DNA from: Pseudomonas serboccidentalis
GTDB taxonomy: Bacteria > Pseudomonadota > Gammaproteobacteria > Pseudomonadales > Pseudomonadaceae
Assembly (NCBI RefSeq): GCF_028830055.1
Contig: NZ_CP101655.1
Location: forward strand, 1,264,132-1,328,131
Length of the DNA stretch: 64,000 bases
Direction: 5' to 3'
Positions 55,534 through 63,822 of this stretch are shown here, in pieces. The position numbers and the translations under genes were made by a program. Below the pieces are notes generated by a model. The model was not told the DNA's origin and searched no databases. It worked only from the letters and a program-made list of their open reading frames with translations. Each line of letters begins with the position of its first letter. The first letter of the stretch is position 1.

Positions 55534-56378
55534 TTTTTCATTCCCTGATGTGCAGTTCGCTCAATCACTCTTTGCGGAATTTTCTGCGCCTTGCCATCGG
55601 CGCTCATCGCGTCGCGGTACTGGTTGTAATAGCGCTGCGCTTCGTCTTTGCGATCGAGGCCCCAGAGCGAGTCGGCGATGTTCAACATCAGTACCGTGCG
55701 TTTACCAACGGCCTCAACGCCGCGATAAAACTTCAGCGCCAGTTCATCTCTACCGTCCTCGGCCAAGTAGAAACCGAGGTCGTTGTAAGCCTGAACATTT
55801 TGCGCAGGGGGATGACACGCCATGTAGGATTCGGGGCTTAAAAAGCTCAGGCTCCATTCGAGGGACTCTGCTCGGGACTGCGCCGGCTCGATGCTCGAAG
55901 CATTTTTCAGCAGGTCCTTGGGTGACTCAGTCTCCAAGACAGGATTGAGCACCCCGCCCTCTTCGGAAACCCATTGGTTGCCCACCCATTTCCCCTCACA
56001 AAACCGTTCGTAACTTTCAGCCAGCACGCAACCGGTTTCCATCGAGATCACATCGCAATGCCCTTGTGATGTCGCTATTTCCTCACCGTTCTCACCTATG
56101 ACTACGCCGTACTCCACCGCAGTCGCCAGTAGAAATTTTTTGTTAGGGCTGAGCCATTCAGGAGAAGCCTGGGCACCAATGCCGGCATGGAACAACGGGA
56201 ACGTTTTTCCATTCGCGGTGAACCAGGCAGTGGTAGATTCCACGACGGGTGAAGTCCATTTTTTTGCCTGGAACGTCACTGTGTTTCCGGCGGCTCCCAC
56301 TATTGGCGGGTCAACGGCAAAGACATTGGTAGCGCTGAACAAACTGCAGATCATCAACATCCACTTAAAGCTGGTCAT
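55530..56378 (-). CDS. Secreted protein with a TPR-like C-terminus
   Basis: 282 aa from ATG 56378 (signal peptide to about ATNVFA). N-terminal half of beta type (GNTVTFQAKKWTSPVVESTT); C-terminal helical repeats (GFYLAEDGRDELALKFYRGV, NIADSLWGLDRKDEAQRYYN) as in TPR. Function unknown. Overlaps the next gene by 4 bases. Confidence 0.78.
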   Translation of the reverse strand: MTSFKWMLMICSLFSATNVFAVDPPIVGAAGNTVTFQAKKWTSPVVESTTAWFTANGKTFPLFHAGIGAQASPEWLSPNKKFLLATAVEYGVVIGENGEEIATSQGHCDVISMETGCVLAESYERFCEGKWVGNQWVSEEGGVLNPVLETESPKDLLKNASSIEPAQSRAESLEWSLSFLSPESYMACHPPAQNVQAYNDLGFYLAEDGRDELALKFYRGVEAVGKRTVLMLNIADSLWGLDRKDEAQRYYNQYRDAMSADGKAQKIPQRVIERTAHQGMKN

Positions 56379-56470
56379 AGCAATTTCCTTCGCTGGCAGT
56401 CGCGGGCAGTGAATGAGATAAAAGCGAAAGCGCAATCAGCACCGACCGATTGAAAAACCGGTTCATCCAA

Positions 56471-56977
56471 TCACTCCTCATCCATCGGCGACGATTCCAC
56501 GTCGGTCATGCTCAGCAGCCGAAACTCATTGTTCACAAACTCGTAGTAACGATCCCGGTTACCGCTTTCCAACGCGTTCCCCTGCGCATCTTCTTCGCCG
56601 TCGAGCGTGATGCCGGACACGATGATCAAGCGGCTCTCGGGTTGGTAAACCATGCCGAACGTGCTGCCGTCGTAAGCATTCGGCAGACCGCCAACCACTT
56701 CACCGGTCTGGGCGTCCAGCACTTCGCCGCAAATGGCGCTACCGCCACAGCCGAGCCTGTGCAGGATGTAGTGGCCGGCGAAGTTGACCTTGCCTTTCAG
56801 GGCTTGCACCCGTGCCTGATCCATCATTGGGCTGCTGTTTTCTTGCGGCACCAGTTTATGGTTGGGGCCGGTGAAAACAGGTGTGACGGTGTAATCCTTA
56901 AAGGTTGGTTCGACAGCGAATGCCATGGACGCGGCAGCCAATATCAAGCTGCCGAGAACAATCGAAAATCCTTTCAC
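56471..56977 (-). CDS. Secreted protein with a Cys-pair NFAGHY motif
   Basis: 168 aa. Signal peptide MKGFSIVLGSLILAAASMAF. The centre, GKVNFAGHYILHRLGCGGSA then ICGEVLDAQTGEV, matches a periplasmic protein pattern common in proteobacteria (FAGHY-x-WGCG) of unknown function. GTG start 56977 with GGAG eight bases upstream. Confidence 0.78.
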   Translation of the reverse strand: MKGFSIVLGSLILAAASMAFAVEPTFKDYTVTPVFTGPNHKLVPQENSSPMMDQARVQALKGKVNFAGHYILHRLGCGGSAICGEVLDAQTGEVVGGLPNAYDGSTFGMVYQPESRLIIVSGITLDGEEDAQGNALESGNRDRYYEFVNNEFRLLSMTDVESSPMDEE

Positions 56978-57012
56978 GTAGTAACTCCGTAAATGCAGTG
57001 GGGACCGTCGAC

Positions 57013-57522
57013 TTACTCAGCCAGCCCTTCATAACGCTGTGTCTGCGGGTCGAATTGCCACAGATGTGGCCGGGTCATGGCCTTTTCACCCTTGTAGCGA
57101 ATCCGCCCGCGCCTGTCCCTGATGTAGGAGTAGATCTCGATGTCCTTGAACTCACCTCCCCCCTTGGGTGGGCCGTCCAGAACTTTGACCCCGGCGAAAT
57201 AATCGCCGCCCGAATACCTCAAATAACCACGGCACTGGATCAGGAAGGCGAATGTGCTATCCATTGATGAGCCAATGCCGACGCGGGAATTGAAGATGAA
57301 GTCTTCGACTCCATCTCCATTTAGATCGCCGCGAAAGATTACGTGGCCCGGCTCGATAGAAAACTCTTTTCCATCGAGACTGGAAAGTATGTCTTCCGGA
57401 TGTTCACTTCTCTCCGACCATTGCGATAAGAAATATTTTGAGTCAACTTCCTGATTGCAAACACTTGCCGCCATAACCGCTATCGGCAACCAGCTCACAC
57501 ATAACACCAGCAATCGTTTCAC
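57013..57522 (-). CDS. Secreted protein with FG-GAP/EF-hand-like calcium motif
   Basis: 169 aa. Signal peptide MKRLLVLCVSWLPIAVMAAS. FRGDLNGDGVEDFIFNSRVG is the DxNxDGxxD calcium-loop of FG-GAP repeats. GTG 57522 overlaps the stop of the large gene upstream (GTGA), with AAGGA upstream, so translation may be coupled. Confidence 0.78.
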   Translation of the reverse strand: MKRLLVLCVSWLPIAVMAASVCNQEVDSKYFLSQWSERSEHPEDILSSLDGKEFSIEPGHVIFRGDLNGDGVEDFIFNSRVGIGSSMDSTFAFLIQCRGYLRYSGGDYFAGVKVLDGPPKGGGEFKDIEIYSYIRDRRGRIRYKGEKAMTRPHLWQFDPQTQRYEGLAE

Positions 57523-59969
57523 TTCATATCCTTCGAATTGATCAATTCCAACTCCCCATCCCGATACACCACCTCACACCCCACCCACGCCAGATCCACC
57601 TGCGGTATCACTGCCGACGGCTTGCGCAATTCGCGCAACAACGTCGAGCCATGCGACAAGCGCCCGCCCATCCGCGCAATCACCGCCCGCGCCGTTTGAT
57701 AGTGCGCATGTCGCCCCGGATCGAGAGTGTCTTCCAGCAAGATGTCCTCGCCGAGGATGCCTTGCACCTGCCCCGGATAAATCATGAACCCGGCGGCCTG
57801 CTCCGCACCTTCGCGACCGTCCTGCCAGAAGCTGCCATCGCGGGTGCGCACGTCGGGATGCGGCGCAAACCAGTGTTCGCGATCCGCCAGCGGCATGGCG
57901 TGGTGCAGACGAAAGAAGATGCGCATCAGGTTGTCGCGGTACCACTCGCGCACTTGCAGGCAGTAGCCGCGCAGGCCCGGCAGGCCGGTCGAATGCGCGA
58001 GTCGGATCAGACCTGGCCATTGCGGGAATGGCTGTAGCGGCAGATCGCTCGACGCGGGCCGAGGCGTAGCGGGATCGGTTTCCCACGGCAATCGATGCGG
58101 ACTGTTTTCAAGGTTGTCGTAAGCGGTCGGCGGGCGGCCCAGCCAGTCGGCTCCGCTGCTGGCAAGCGCCGTGGCGATGCACAGATTGCCTTGCACCACG
58201 AACACGTAAAACCGGGTGAACCAGTCCGCGAGTTGCTGGCCATCGGCACCTCGGGCGACGAGTTCGGCCAGTTCCCGATCGAAGCGCTGCAAGCCGTTTT
58301 CAAGGTTCAGCAAATGGCTGCGAGCGCTGCGCTGCATGCGCAAAAACAGCGGCAGCGAACGCAGCATCTTCAGTGGTTGCCACGGCAGATGCGGAGTCGC
58401 CCCGCCAACTTCACCAGCGTAGTTACTGGCGCTGATGCCCCAGTCGGCCAGCCTTGCGAGGAACAGATCATTGTTGATGTAGGACGCGCCGCCGAACACC
58501 GCGGTGAACGGCTCGTTGTCCTGCAGCACCCGCGCATCCCAACGCGCCATGATCGCCGGAATACTCGCGGCGGCTCGGCGTTGGGCGTATTCCACCAACA
58601 CGCTCGGTTGCGGCGGCAGGATCTCGGCGATATTGGCGGCGGTCAGGTGGCGGCGCCAGCCGTAATCGCTGATCGGCCGGTATTGCAGCAGCCACAGTTG
58701 TGAGCCGTCCCACGCCCATTCGACGTCGCCGGGCACGTAGTGGAACACGCGCAACACGTCCTGCAGAAAGCGCCACAGCAGGTCTTCGGTCAAGCCGTGG
58801 GCCGGTGTGAACGTGCCGCTGCGCCACGCATCGCCGAGCCGCGAAAGTGTTGCCCGTGAGGGGCTGATGTGACCGTCGGCGAGCGATTCGAGATGGCCTT
58901 CAACCCATTCCAGTTCTACCGACAAATGCCGCACAAATGCGATGCCGGAAACGACCGGGGTGATGAAGCGCTGCACCACCACTTCCTCGACACCTTCGGC
59001 CGTCAGTTCGGCAATGCGTTTCGGCACGTTGGCGGTCGGTTCGCGCAGATAGGTGGTGCTCAAACCGGCATTCGCCGAATCGGCCTGATCCTCGCCATAA
59101 CTGGAGGAGCGCACCGCCCAGGTCACATCAGGTTGGGCGGCGAGAAATGCCGGCAGACGCGGATCGTCGCAATCGTTCAGCGTTAGCGCCGTCGGCACCG
59201 GTTGCCGCGCCAGTTCAGCCAGGCGCAAACGCCCGCCCTTGGTGTGCGCGACAAACCCGCGCTCGCCCGACTCCAGCCATTGCGCGAACTGCGCGGGCGC
59301 GTCGATCCACGGGAAATGACCCCAGCCGGGTTTGAGACTGATGGTCAGATCAGCGCGAGCCAGAATCGCCGACCACGCCGCCGCTTGCTCGATGCCGAGA
59401 ACCGCGTCTTGATCGCCCCAGACCAGCTCGACCGGATCGGTGATCCACTCCAGCAGTGGCAGCGCGGTATCGGCGCGAATCAGATCCCAGTGCGGCACAA
59501 ACGCACGGCAGCGCGCATAGCCGGCGCCCATGCGCTGGTACTGCGCGGGCGTCCAGGTCTGGTTGGAGAACTTGCGCGCGAACAGCGTGGGTTTGTTCGA
59601 CAGCAGCCAGTGGATGGTCTTGCGGATCGGCAGCGGCGACATCAGTGCCGGCAAGCGACGCTGCCACAGAAACGCACCGACCGGCGCCAGCAAAACGCTG
59701 CGCGAAAAGTGCCCGGGCCGACGTTGCAACGCATGCAGCACCAGCAACGCATTGACCCCGACCGCCATGATCGCGCTGCCCTGCTGCGTCATCGCCAGCA
59801 AAGTCTGCGCGTAGTCCGCCAGATCCTCGCAAGGTGGCTGCGGGTTGGCGCCAAAGCCCGGCAACTCCAGCGGCACCACGTCGTAGCGCTGAAAGTGCGG
59901 CAACGCATCGTCCCACCAATCGGCGGCGCTGCCGTTGCCGGCCAGCAGGTACATCAAGGGCTTGCTCAT
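57519..59969 (-). CDS. Alpha/beta hydrolase fused to PEP-synthase-type ATP-grasp and phosphohistidine domains
   Basis: 816 aa from ATG 59969 (a GTG at 59978 abuts the previous stop). Part 1 (about 1-235): alpha/beta hydrolase (PLMYLLAGNGSAADWWDDAL; VELVWGDQDAVLG; SLKPGWGHFPWIDAPAQF for the His), but the nucleophile elbow is unclear (AVGVNALLVLHALQ, no G-x-S-x-G). Part 2 (about 265-480): PPDK/PEP synthase N-terminal type, VTWAVRSSSYGEDQADSANA, then EEVVVQRFITPVVSGIAF and PGDVEWAWDGSQLWLLQYRP. Part 3: no family recognised. Part 4 (about 735-816): phosphohistidine-type domain with GGRLSHGSTLLRELRKPSAV. Resembles dikinase/rifampin phosphotransferase design. The hydrolase-like part may be a catalytic or binding domain. 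Function unknown. Confidence 0.8.
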   Translation of the reverse strand: MSKPLMYLLAGNGSAADWWDDALPHFQRYDVVPLELPGFGANPQPPCEDLADYAQTLLAMTQQGSAIMAVGVNALLVLHALQRRPGHFSRSVLLAPVGAFLWQRRLPALMSPLPIRKTIHWLLSNKPTLFARKFSNQTWTPAQYQRMGAGYARCRAFVPHWDLIRADTALPLLEWITDPVELVWGDQDAVLGIEQAAAWSAILARADLTISLKPGWGHFPWIDAPAQFAQWLESGERGFVAHTKGGRLRLAELARQPVPTALTLNDCDDPRLPAFLAAQPDVTWAVRSSSYGEDQADSANAGLSTTYLREPTANVPKRIAELTAEGVEEVVVQRFITPVVSGIAFVRHLSVELEWVEGHLESLADGHISPSRATLSRLGDAWRSGTFTPAHGLTEDLLWRFLQDVLRVFHYVPGDVEWAWDGSQLWLLQYRPISDYGWRRHLTAANIAEILPPQPSVLVEYAQRRAAASIPAIMARWDARVLQDNEPFTAVFGGASYINNDLFLARLADWGISASNYAGEVGGATPHLPWQPLKMLRSLPLFLRMQRSARSHLLNLENGLQRFDRELAELVARGADGQQLADWFTRFYVFVVQGNLCIATALASSGADWLGRPPTAYDNLENSPHRLPWETDPATPRPASSDLPLQPFPQWPGLIRLAHSTGLPGLRGYCLQVREWYRDNLMRIFFRLHHAMPLADREHWFAPHPDVRTRDGSFWQDGREGAEQAAGFMIYPGQVQGILGEDILLEDTLDPGRHAHYQTARAVIARMGGRLSHGSTLLRELRKPSAVIPQVDLAWVGCEVVYRDGELELINSKDMK

Positions 59970-59978
59970 GAGCGGCAC

Positions 59979-61373
59979 TCAGGTCAGATCGCGCAGAGCG
60001 GCGTCGAGGGTTGGATAGCGGAATGTGTAGCCGGCCTCGGTCAAACGCTGCGGCACCACGCGCTGACCATCGAAAAACAGCTGCGCCATCTCCCCCGCCA
60101 TTGCACGCACTGGCGCGGCGGGAATGTGCAACCACACCGGGCGCTTGAGGACCTTGCCGGCCTGCTCGGCGAACGCTGCCTGACTGACCGTTTCGGGCGC
60201 CACCATGTTGTAGGTGCCACGCAGAGTGTCGTCGTTGAAAGCCCGCGCGATCACCTGAAGCAGATCGTCGCGATGCACCCAGCTCATGATCTGCCGACCA
60301 TCGCCCATGCGCCCGCCGAAGCCCAGGCGGAACGGCATTAGCAACGGCGTCAATGCACCACCCAGGCCGAACACCACGCCGAGGCGTAACACCACCTGAC
60401 GCACGCCAAACTCAGTGGCCGGTTGCGCGGCAGCTTCCCAACGCGCACAGAGTTCAGCCATGAATCCGTCGCCCTTGCTGGCGTGTTCGTCGAGGCTTTC
60501 GCTGGCATCGCGCACGCCGTAGAAACCGATGGCCGAGGCTTGAATCCACAGCGCTGGTTTGTGCTTGGTGTTTTTCAGCCAGGTCATCAGCGCATCGGTG
60601 GTGCCGACTCGGCTGGCGAGCAGTTGCGCCTGACGCTTTGGACTCCAGCGCGGCCCGGCGACGGGTGCGCCGGCGAGATTGATCACTACGTCGAAGGTGT
60701 CGTCGTGGCTGAGTTCGCTGAGCGAATGCACACAGCGGGCGCGGCCGTTGAACAGGTTGGCCGCTTTCAACGGATCGCGCGTTAGAACGCTGACCGAATG
60801 GCCGGCGTCGAGTAATCGATTGACCAAGGCTTCACCGATGAACCCGGTGCCGCCGGTGATCAGCACGCGCCTGAAAGCGCTCACGGCAAACGGATTGGAT
60901 TGGCTCGGCATCTTTTCTGGTGGGGATTTTCGGCGGTCATGGCGATACAACCAAACCATCGGCGGCAATAGCAACAGCAACGCAAAACCGTCGAGCCAAA
61001 GGTGCGACCAAACCTGTTGTTGCGCCGAGAGCCACATGTCCTGCGGCGCCCATAGCAAGATGCCGGCGATCAACCACCCCCACACTGCCGGGGCTTTCAA
61101 GCGATTGCCCAAGTGCACCAGCGCGAGCATGTACAACGAATAACTTTGCAGCGTCGCGCCGAACAGTGCGAGCCACCAGACCTGTTGCTCGTGGCCGGCC
61201 GCAGGTACCGCATCGGCGCCCCAGAATGCGAGTTCGAGGGTGTGCAGATAGCCGTCGAGTAATCCGGAATGCCCGGCCCAGGTCAGGGTGAGACCGGCGA
61301 GAATGTGCACGATTGCGGCGGCGTACAGCCAGAGCACTAACGCTGGGCGAAGCGAGGTCGAGGGGGCTGGCAT
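59979..61373 (-). CDS. TIGR01777-type SDR epimerase with N-terminal membrane domain
   Basis: 464 aa from ATG 61373 (AGGA six bases upstream; ATG 61391 is also in frame but its ribosome site is too close). N-terminal four-helix membrane part (LVLWLYAAAIVHILAGLTLT, WWLALFGATLQSYSLYMLAL, GWLIAGILLWAPQD, WLDGFALLLLLPPMVWLYR) then a TIGR01777 SDR domain (RRVLITGGTGFIGEALVNRL, VINLAGAPVAGPRWSPKRQA, QASAIGFYG, RLGVVFGLGGALTPLL). Substrate unknown. Adjoins the hydrolase/dikinase gene with no gap, so they work in one operon. Confidence 0.87.
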   Translation of the reverse strand: MPAPSTSLRPALVLWLYAAAIVHILAGLTLTWAGHSGLLDGYLHTLELAFWGADAVPAAGHEQQVWWLALFGATLQSYSLYMLALVHLGNRLKAPAVWGWLIAGILLWAPQDMWLSAQQQVWSHLWLDGFALLLLLPPMVWLYRHDRRKSPPEKMPSQSNPFAVSAFRRVLITGGTGFIGEALVNRLLDAGHSVSVLTRDPLKAANLFNGRARCVHSLSELSHDDTFDVVINLAGAPVAGPRWSPKRQAQLLASRVGTTDALMTWLKNTKHKPALWIQASAIGFYGVRDASESLDEHASKGDGFMAELCARWEAAAQPATEFGVRQVVLRLGVVFGLGGALTPLLMPFRLGFGGRMGDGRQIMSWVHRDDLLQVIARAFNDDTLRGTYNMVAPETVSQAAFAEQAGKVLKRPVWLHIPAAPVRAMAGEMAQLFFDGQRVVPQRLTEAGYTFRYPTLDAALRDLT

Positions 61374-61472
61374 TCCGTGTCCTGAGCGCATTCCTTTGGG
61401 GGTGGGGAGTTTAAAGGAAAACGCGGGACATCAGTCGCTCGAAGATAAGCGATTGATCGCGTTCAGTGACCG

Positions 61473-62075
61473 CTATCGCACGGTGTGAGCGTCGATCACG
61501 CTGAGTAAATCCTTCAACCTGCCAATATCCTCTTCGTAAAAATCATTACATTGCGTGACGACTACATATACAGAGCCGGTTGCTTTTTCGTGGGTACTGC
61601 ATACAAGTTCAAAACCTTCCCCGCCACCCTGTCGTTCATACACGACATCCCGCGCATCAATCAGTACCCAGCCTGGCCTTGCCAGTTTTTTAGTGGCTGA
61701 TTCGGGCAACTGATCGAAATACATGATTCCCTCAGCATCCGGCAACTTGACGAGCAAGTTGTAGGGCGACGACAAAGCACTCATCCCCACCGTTTTCTTG
61801 ACCTCGTTGAGATCATTACCCCGCACGATAAATGTTGGAAGGCGATCTACATCACTCTCATAAGTTGGATGATTGCGTGGCGCCAGCTTCAGGACTTCCA
61901 CGGCGCCTTCGCTGAGACAACTGACCACTTCGAGCGTTGACTGGACGTCGTGAAACGCACAGGTGGATTCTTGAGCAAACACTGTCTGTGATAGAAGTCC
62001 CGCGCAAAACGAGAACACCCAGGTGAAACAAGCTTGGGGCACGCTCAATCGAATGGCCTTTTTACGCATTTTCAT
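61473..62075 (-). CDS. Secreted protein of unknown function
   Basis: 200 aa from ATG 62075 (signal peptide CFTWVFSFCAGLLSQTVFAQ). Four cysteines, CAFHDVQSTLEVVSC, VCSTHEKA and TQCNDFYEED, may pair. First of a second set of small secreted proteins below the GH19 gene; 40 bases from the LprI-like gene. Confidence 0.75.
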   Translation of the reverse strand: MKMRKKAIRLSVPQACFTWVFSFCAGLLSQTVFAQESTCAFHDVQSTLEVVSCLSEGAVEVLKLAPRNHPTYESDVDRLPTFIVRGNDLNEVKKTVGMSALSSPYNLLVKLPDAEGIMYFDQLPESATKKLARPGWVLIDARDVVYERQGGGEGFELVCSTHEKATGSVYVVVTQCNDFYEEDIGRLKDLLSVIDAHTVR

Positions 62076-62115
62076 ATCACCACCCAACCAAGTAAAAATA
62101 TTAATCAGCACAACA

Positions 62116-62529
62116 TCAATGTGCTGGAAGGATGCCGTCCAAATATAAAGCTCTCTCCAGACTCATCTTCGCGGTGCACCTATTCAGATCTGCAGAATAG
62201 GATGGCTTGTCCCATTCATTCTCAAACCCCTCAAGCCTACAGTTCGAATCCCTCAGCATTATCCACGCCCGCTGGGAGTTTTTCAGTCGATCCAGAAACG
62301 CCTTATGCTCTTCATGCCGAGACTGGTATTGAAAAATATACCGAGACCCTGCTCTATCAATCAGCGCTTCGTAACGGTCATTAAGCACGCGAGCCGCAGC
62401 CTTCATCGCTTCTTCTGCGCACTCGCCACGTTGCCCGGCCACGGCCTCGCAATCCGCATCTTGGGCAAAGCTGACTGACGAGACTGACATCGCCATAAAT
62501 GCAAAGAACATCAAACGGGCGACATTCAC
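62116..62529 (-). CDS. Secreted LprI-domain (lysozyme inhibitor-like) protein
   Basis: 137 aa. GTG 62529 overlaps the upstream stop (GTGA), with AGGTGG six bases upstream; an ATG at 62553 lies further upstream. Signal peptide to FAQ; DUF1311/LprI core: CEAVAGQRGECAEEAMKAAA, LKNSQRAWIMLRDSNCRLEG, and LNRCTAKMSLERALYLDGI, with four cysteines. Similar in plan to the LprI part of the protein at 54778. Confidence 0.85.
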   Translation of the reverse strand: MNVARLMFFAFMAMSVSSVSFAQDADCEAVAGQRGECAEEAMKAAARVLNDRYEALIDRAGSRYIFQYQSRHEEHKAFLDRLKNSQRAWIMLRDSNCRLEGFENEWDKPSYSADLNRCTAKMSLERALYLDGILPAH

Positions 62530-63116
62530 TGAGTGCCACCTGCGCCAATACATTCAATTGAGCTGTCCATAACGACGCCTCGGACCAGCAAACGCTCGAC
62601 CGCAGCAGGGCTCCACTTAAGCTCGGTCTTGCTGGCCTCGCGGTAACAGGCCATTGCGCGGGGTAGATCAGCAGCGACGACAGTGCCGGTTTCGTAGACT
62701 TCACCCAATCGCAGGAGTGCGTGGGTAGAGCCTCGTAGCGCGGCGCTATCCAATGTCGCCATCGACTTTTGCGGATCGATGCAGGCTTTGTCATTGCCGT
62801 ACTCACCCTCATCGCAGTAAAACAAGGAGAGGAACACGCCATCGTCGGGATTGCTCTGAATTCCCTGATTCATGAGCTTCAGAATCTGTTCATTCGGCAA
62901 TCGCGGTGCCTGCCCGGAAAGACTGATCCCCGCAGCTGCTATCGCCGCTTGGGCCGAACCTTTGCGGGCGCCGTCCACATAGCTATCCAGCGAAGCCGCG
63001 TACAAAGAGACACCGGATTCTCCAGATGCCTTGTTGACCAGCCGATCGAACATCACGCCTTTCTTCAACTCGCGCTCACCGGGTGAAGGGTGATCTGTTC
63101 GAGCCACGTCATCCAT
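62526..63116 (-). CDS. Sel1-repeat protein (start uncertain)
   Basis: 196 aa from ATG 63116. Contains KGSAQAAIAAAGISLSGQAP and STHALLRLGEVYETGTVVAA followed by LPRAMACYREASKTE, i.e. Sel1-type helical repeats. No signal peptide in this start; the open frame runs to TTG 63230 without one either. In another frame a 46-codon peptide begins at ATG 63276 and ends in a stop near 63136, so a frameshift is possible. Role unknown, but it belongs to the same series. Confidence 0.7.
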   Translation of the reverse strand: MDDVARTDHPSPGERELKKGVMFDRLVNKASGESGVSLYAASLDSYVDGARKGSAQAAIAAAGISLSGQAPRLPNEQILKLMNQGIQSNPDDGVFLSLFYCDEGEYGNDKACIDPQKSMATLDSAALRGSTHALLRLGEVYETGTVVAADLPRAMACYREASKTELKWSPAAVERLLVRGVVMDSSIECIGAGGTQ

Positions 63117-63281
63117 CACCGCTTCAAGCGTCCAGTCTTCAGTACTGTTCAGCACCCAGCAATCGCTGCGCTTGAAGACGAAAATCTTCAAGAAAGCGTG
63201 AATCCAGGGACAAGCCACGTTTACGCACAAGTGATAAAGCGTGGCGTTCCCCTATGGCACGCAAAAAATTGCCAGCCATCA

Positions 63282-63809
63282 CTATTTAGCAGCGTTAATA
63301 TAGGATTTGATCAAACCTGCATTAACATAAGGGAAATGTTGCTCCTCACCTTCTTGATACCCTTCCATCCCACTCAAGTTCTTATCAAACCTGACAAGCT
63401 TATTCACAACCAATTTATTATCCGCACTTTTTTCATACCCATAAACTTGATAAAGGGTTCCGTACGTTCCAATTCCTCTGCTCGTGATTTCCCAAGAAAC
63501 CAAAACAAGTACATTTTTCTTACCCTTTACCGGATAAAAGAAAATCGACTCGATTTTTGGGTCCGAGCCCGCCACATCATATTTATCGACAAGACTTCTA
63601 TTTTTTTTATTATCGACACCAACAACATCCAAAACCAAAGAAACCGGAAACTCCGCGTTCCCTGTCTGCAAAAAGGATAGCTCCCCTCCCTTTACAACAT
63701 TAGTTTTAAACGGCCCCTGAATCACTCGACCCTGAAGGTAATCTACATCTTGAGCACTGCTGGAATTTGCTATAAGAAAAACGAAAGCAAACATGAAAAA
63801 ACGGAGCAT
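63282..63809 (-). CDS. Small secreted protein, candidate immunity protein for the GH19 enzyme
   Basis: 175 aa. Signal peptide MLRFFMFAFVFLIANSSSAQ. Lower GC and Lys-rich compared with core genes (VDNKKNRSLVDKYDV, VKGKKNVLVLVSWEI). No family recognised. It starts 13 bases after the stop of the GH19-like gene, with AGAGGT upstream. The order toxin-then-secreted small protein is what immunity proteins of periplasm-acting effectors show. Confidence 0.75.
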   Translation of the reverse strand: MLRFFMFAFVFLIANSSSAQDVDYLQGRVIQGPFKTNVVKGGELSFLQTGNAEFPVSLVLDVVGVDNKKNRSLVDKYDVAGSDPKIESIFFYPVKGKKNVLVLVSWEITSRGIGTYGTLYQVYGYEKSADNKLVVNKLVRFDKNLSGMEGYQEGEEQHFPYVNAGLIKSYINAAK

Positions 63810-63822
63810 AGCGAATGACCTC

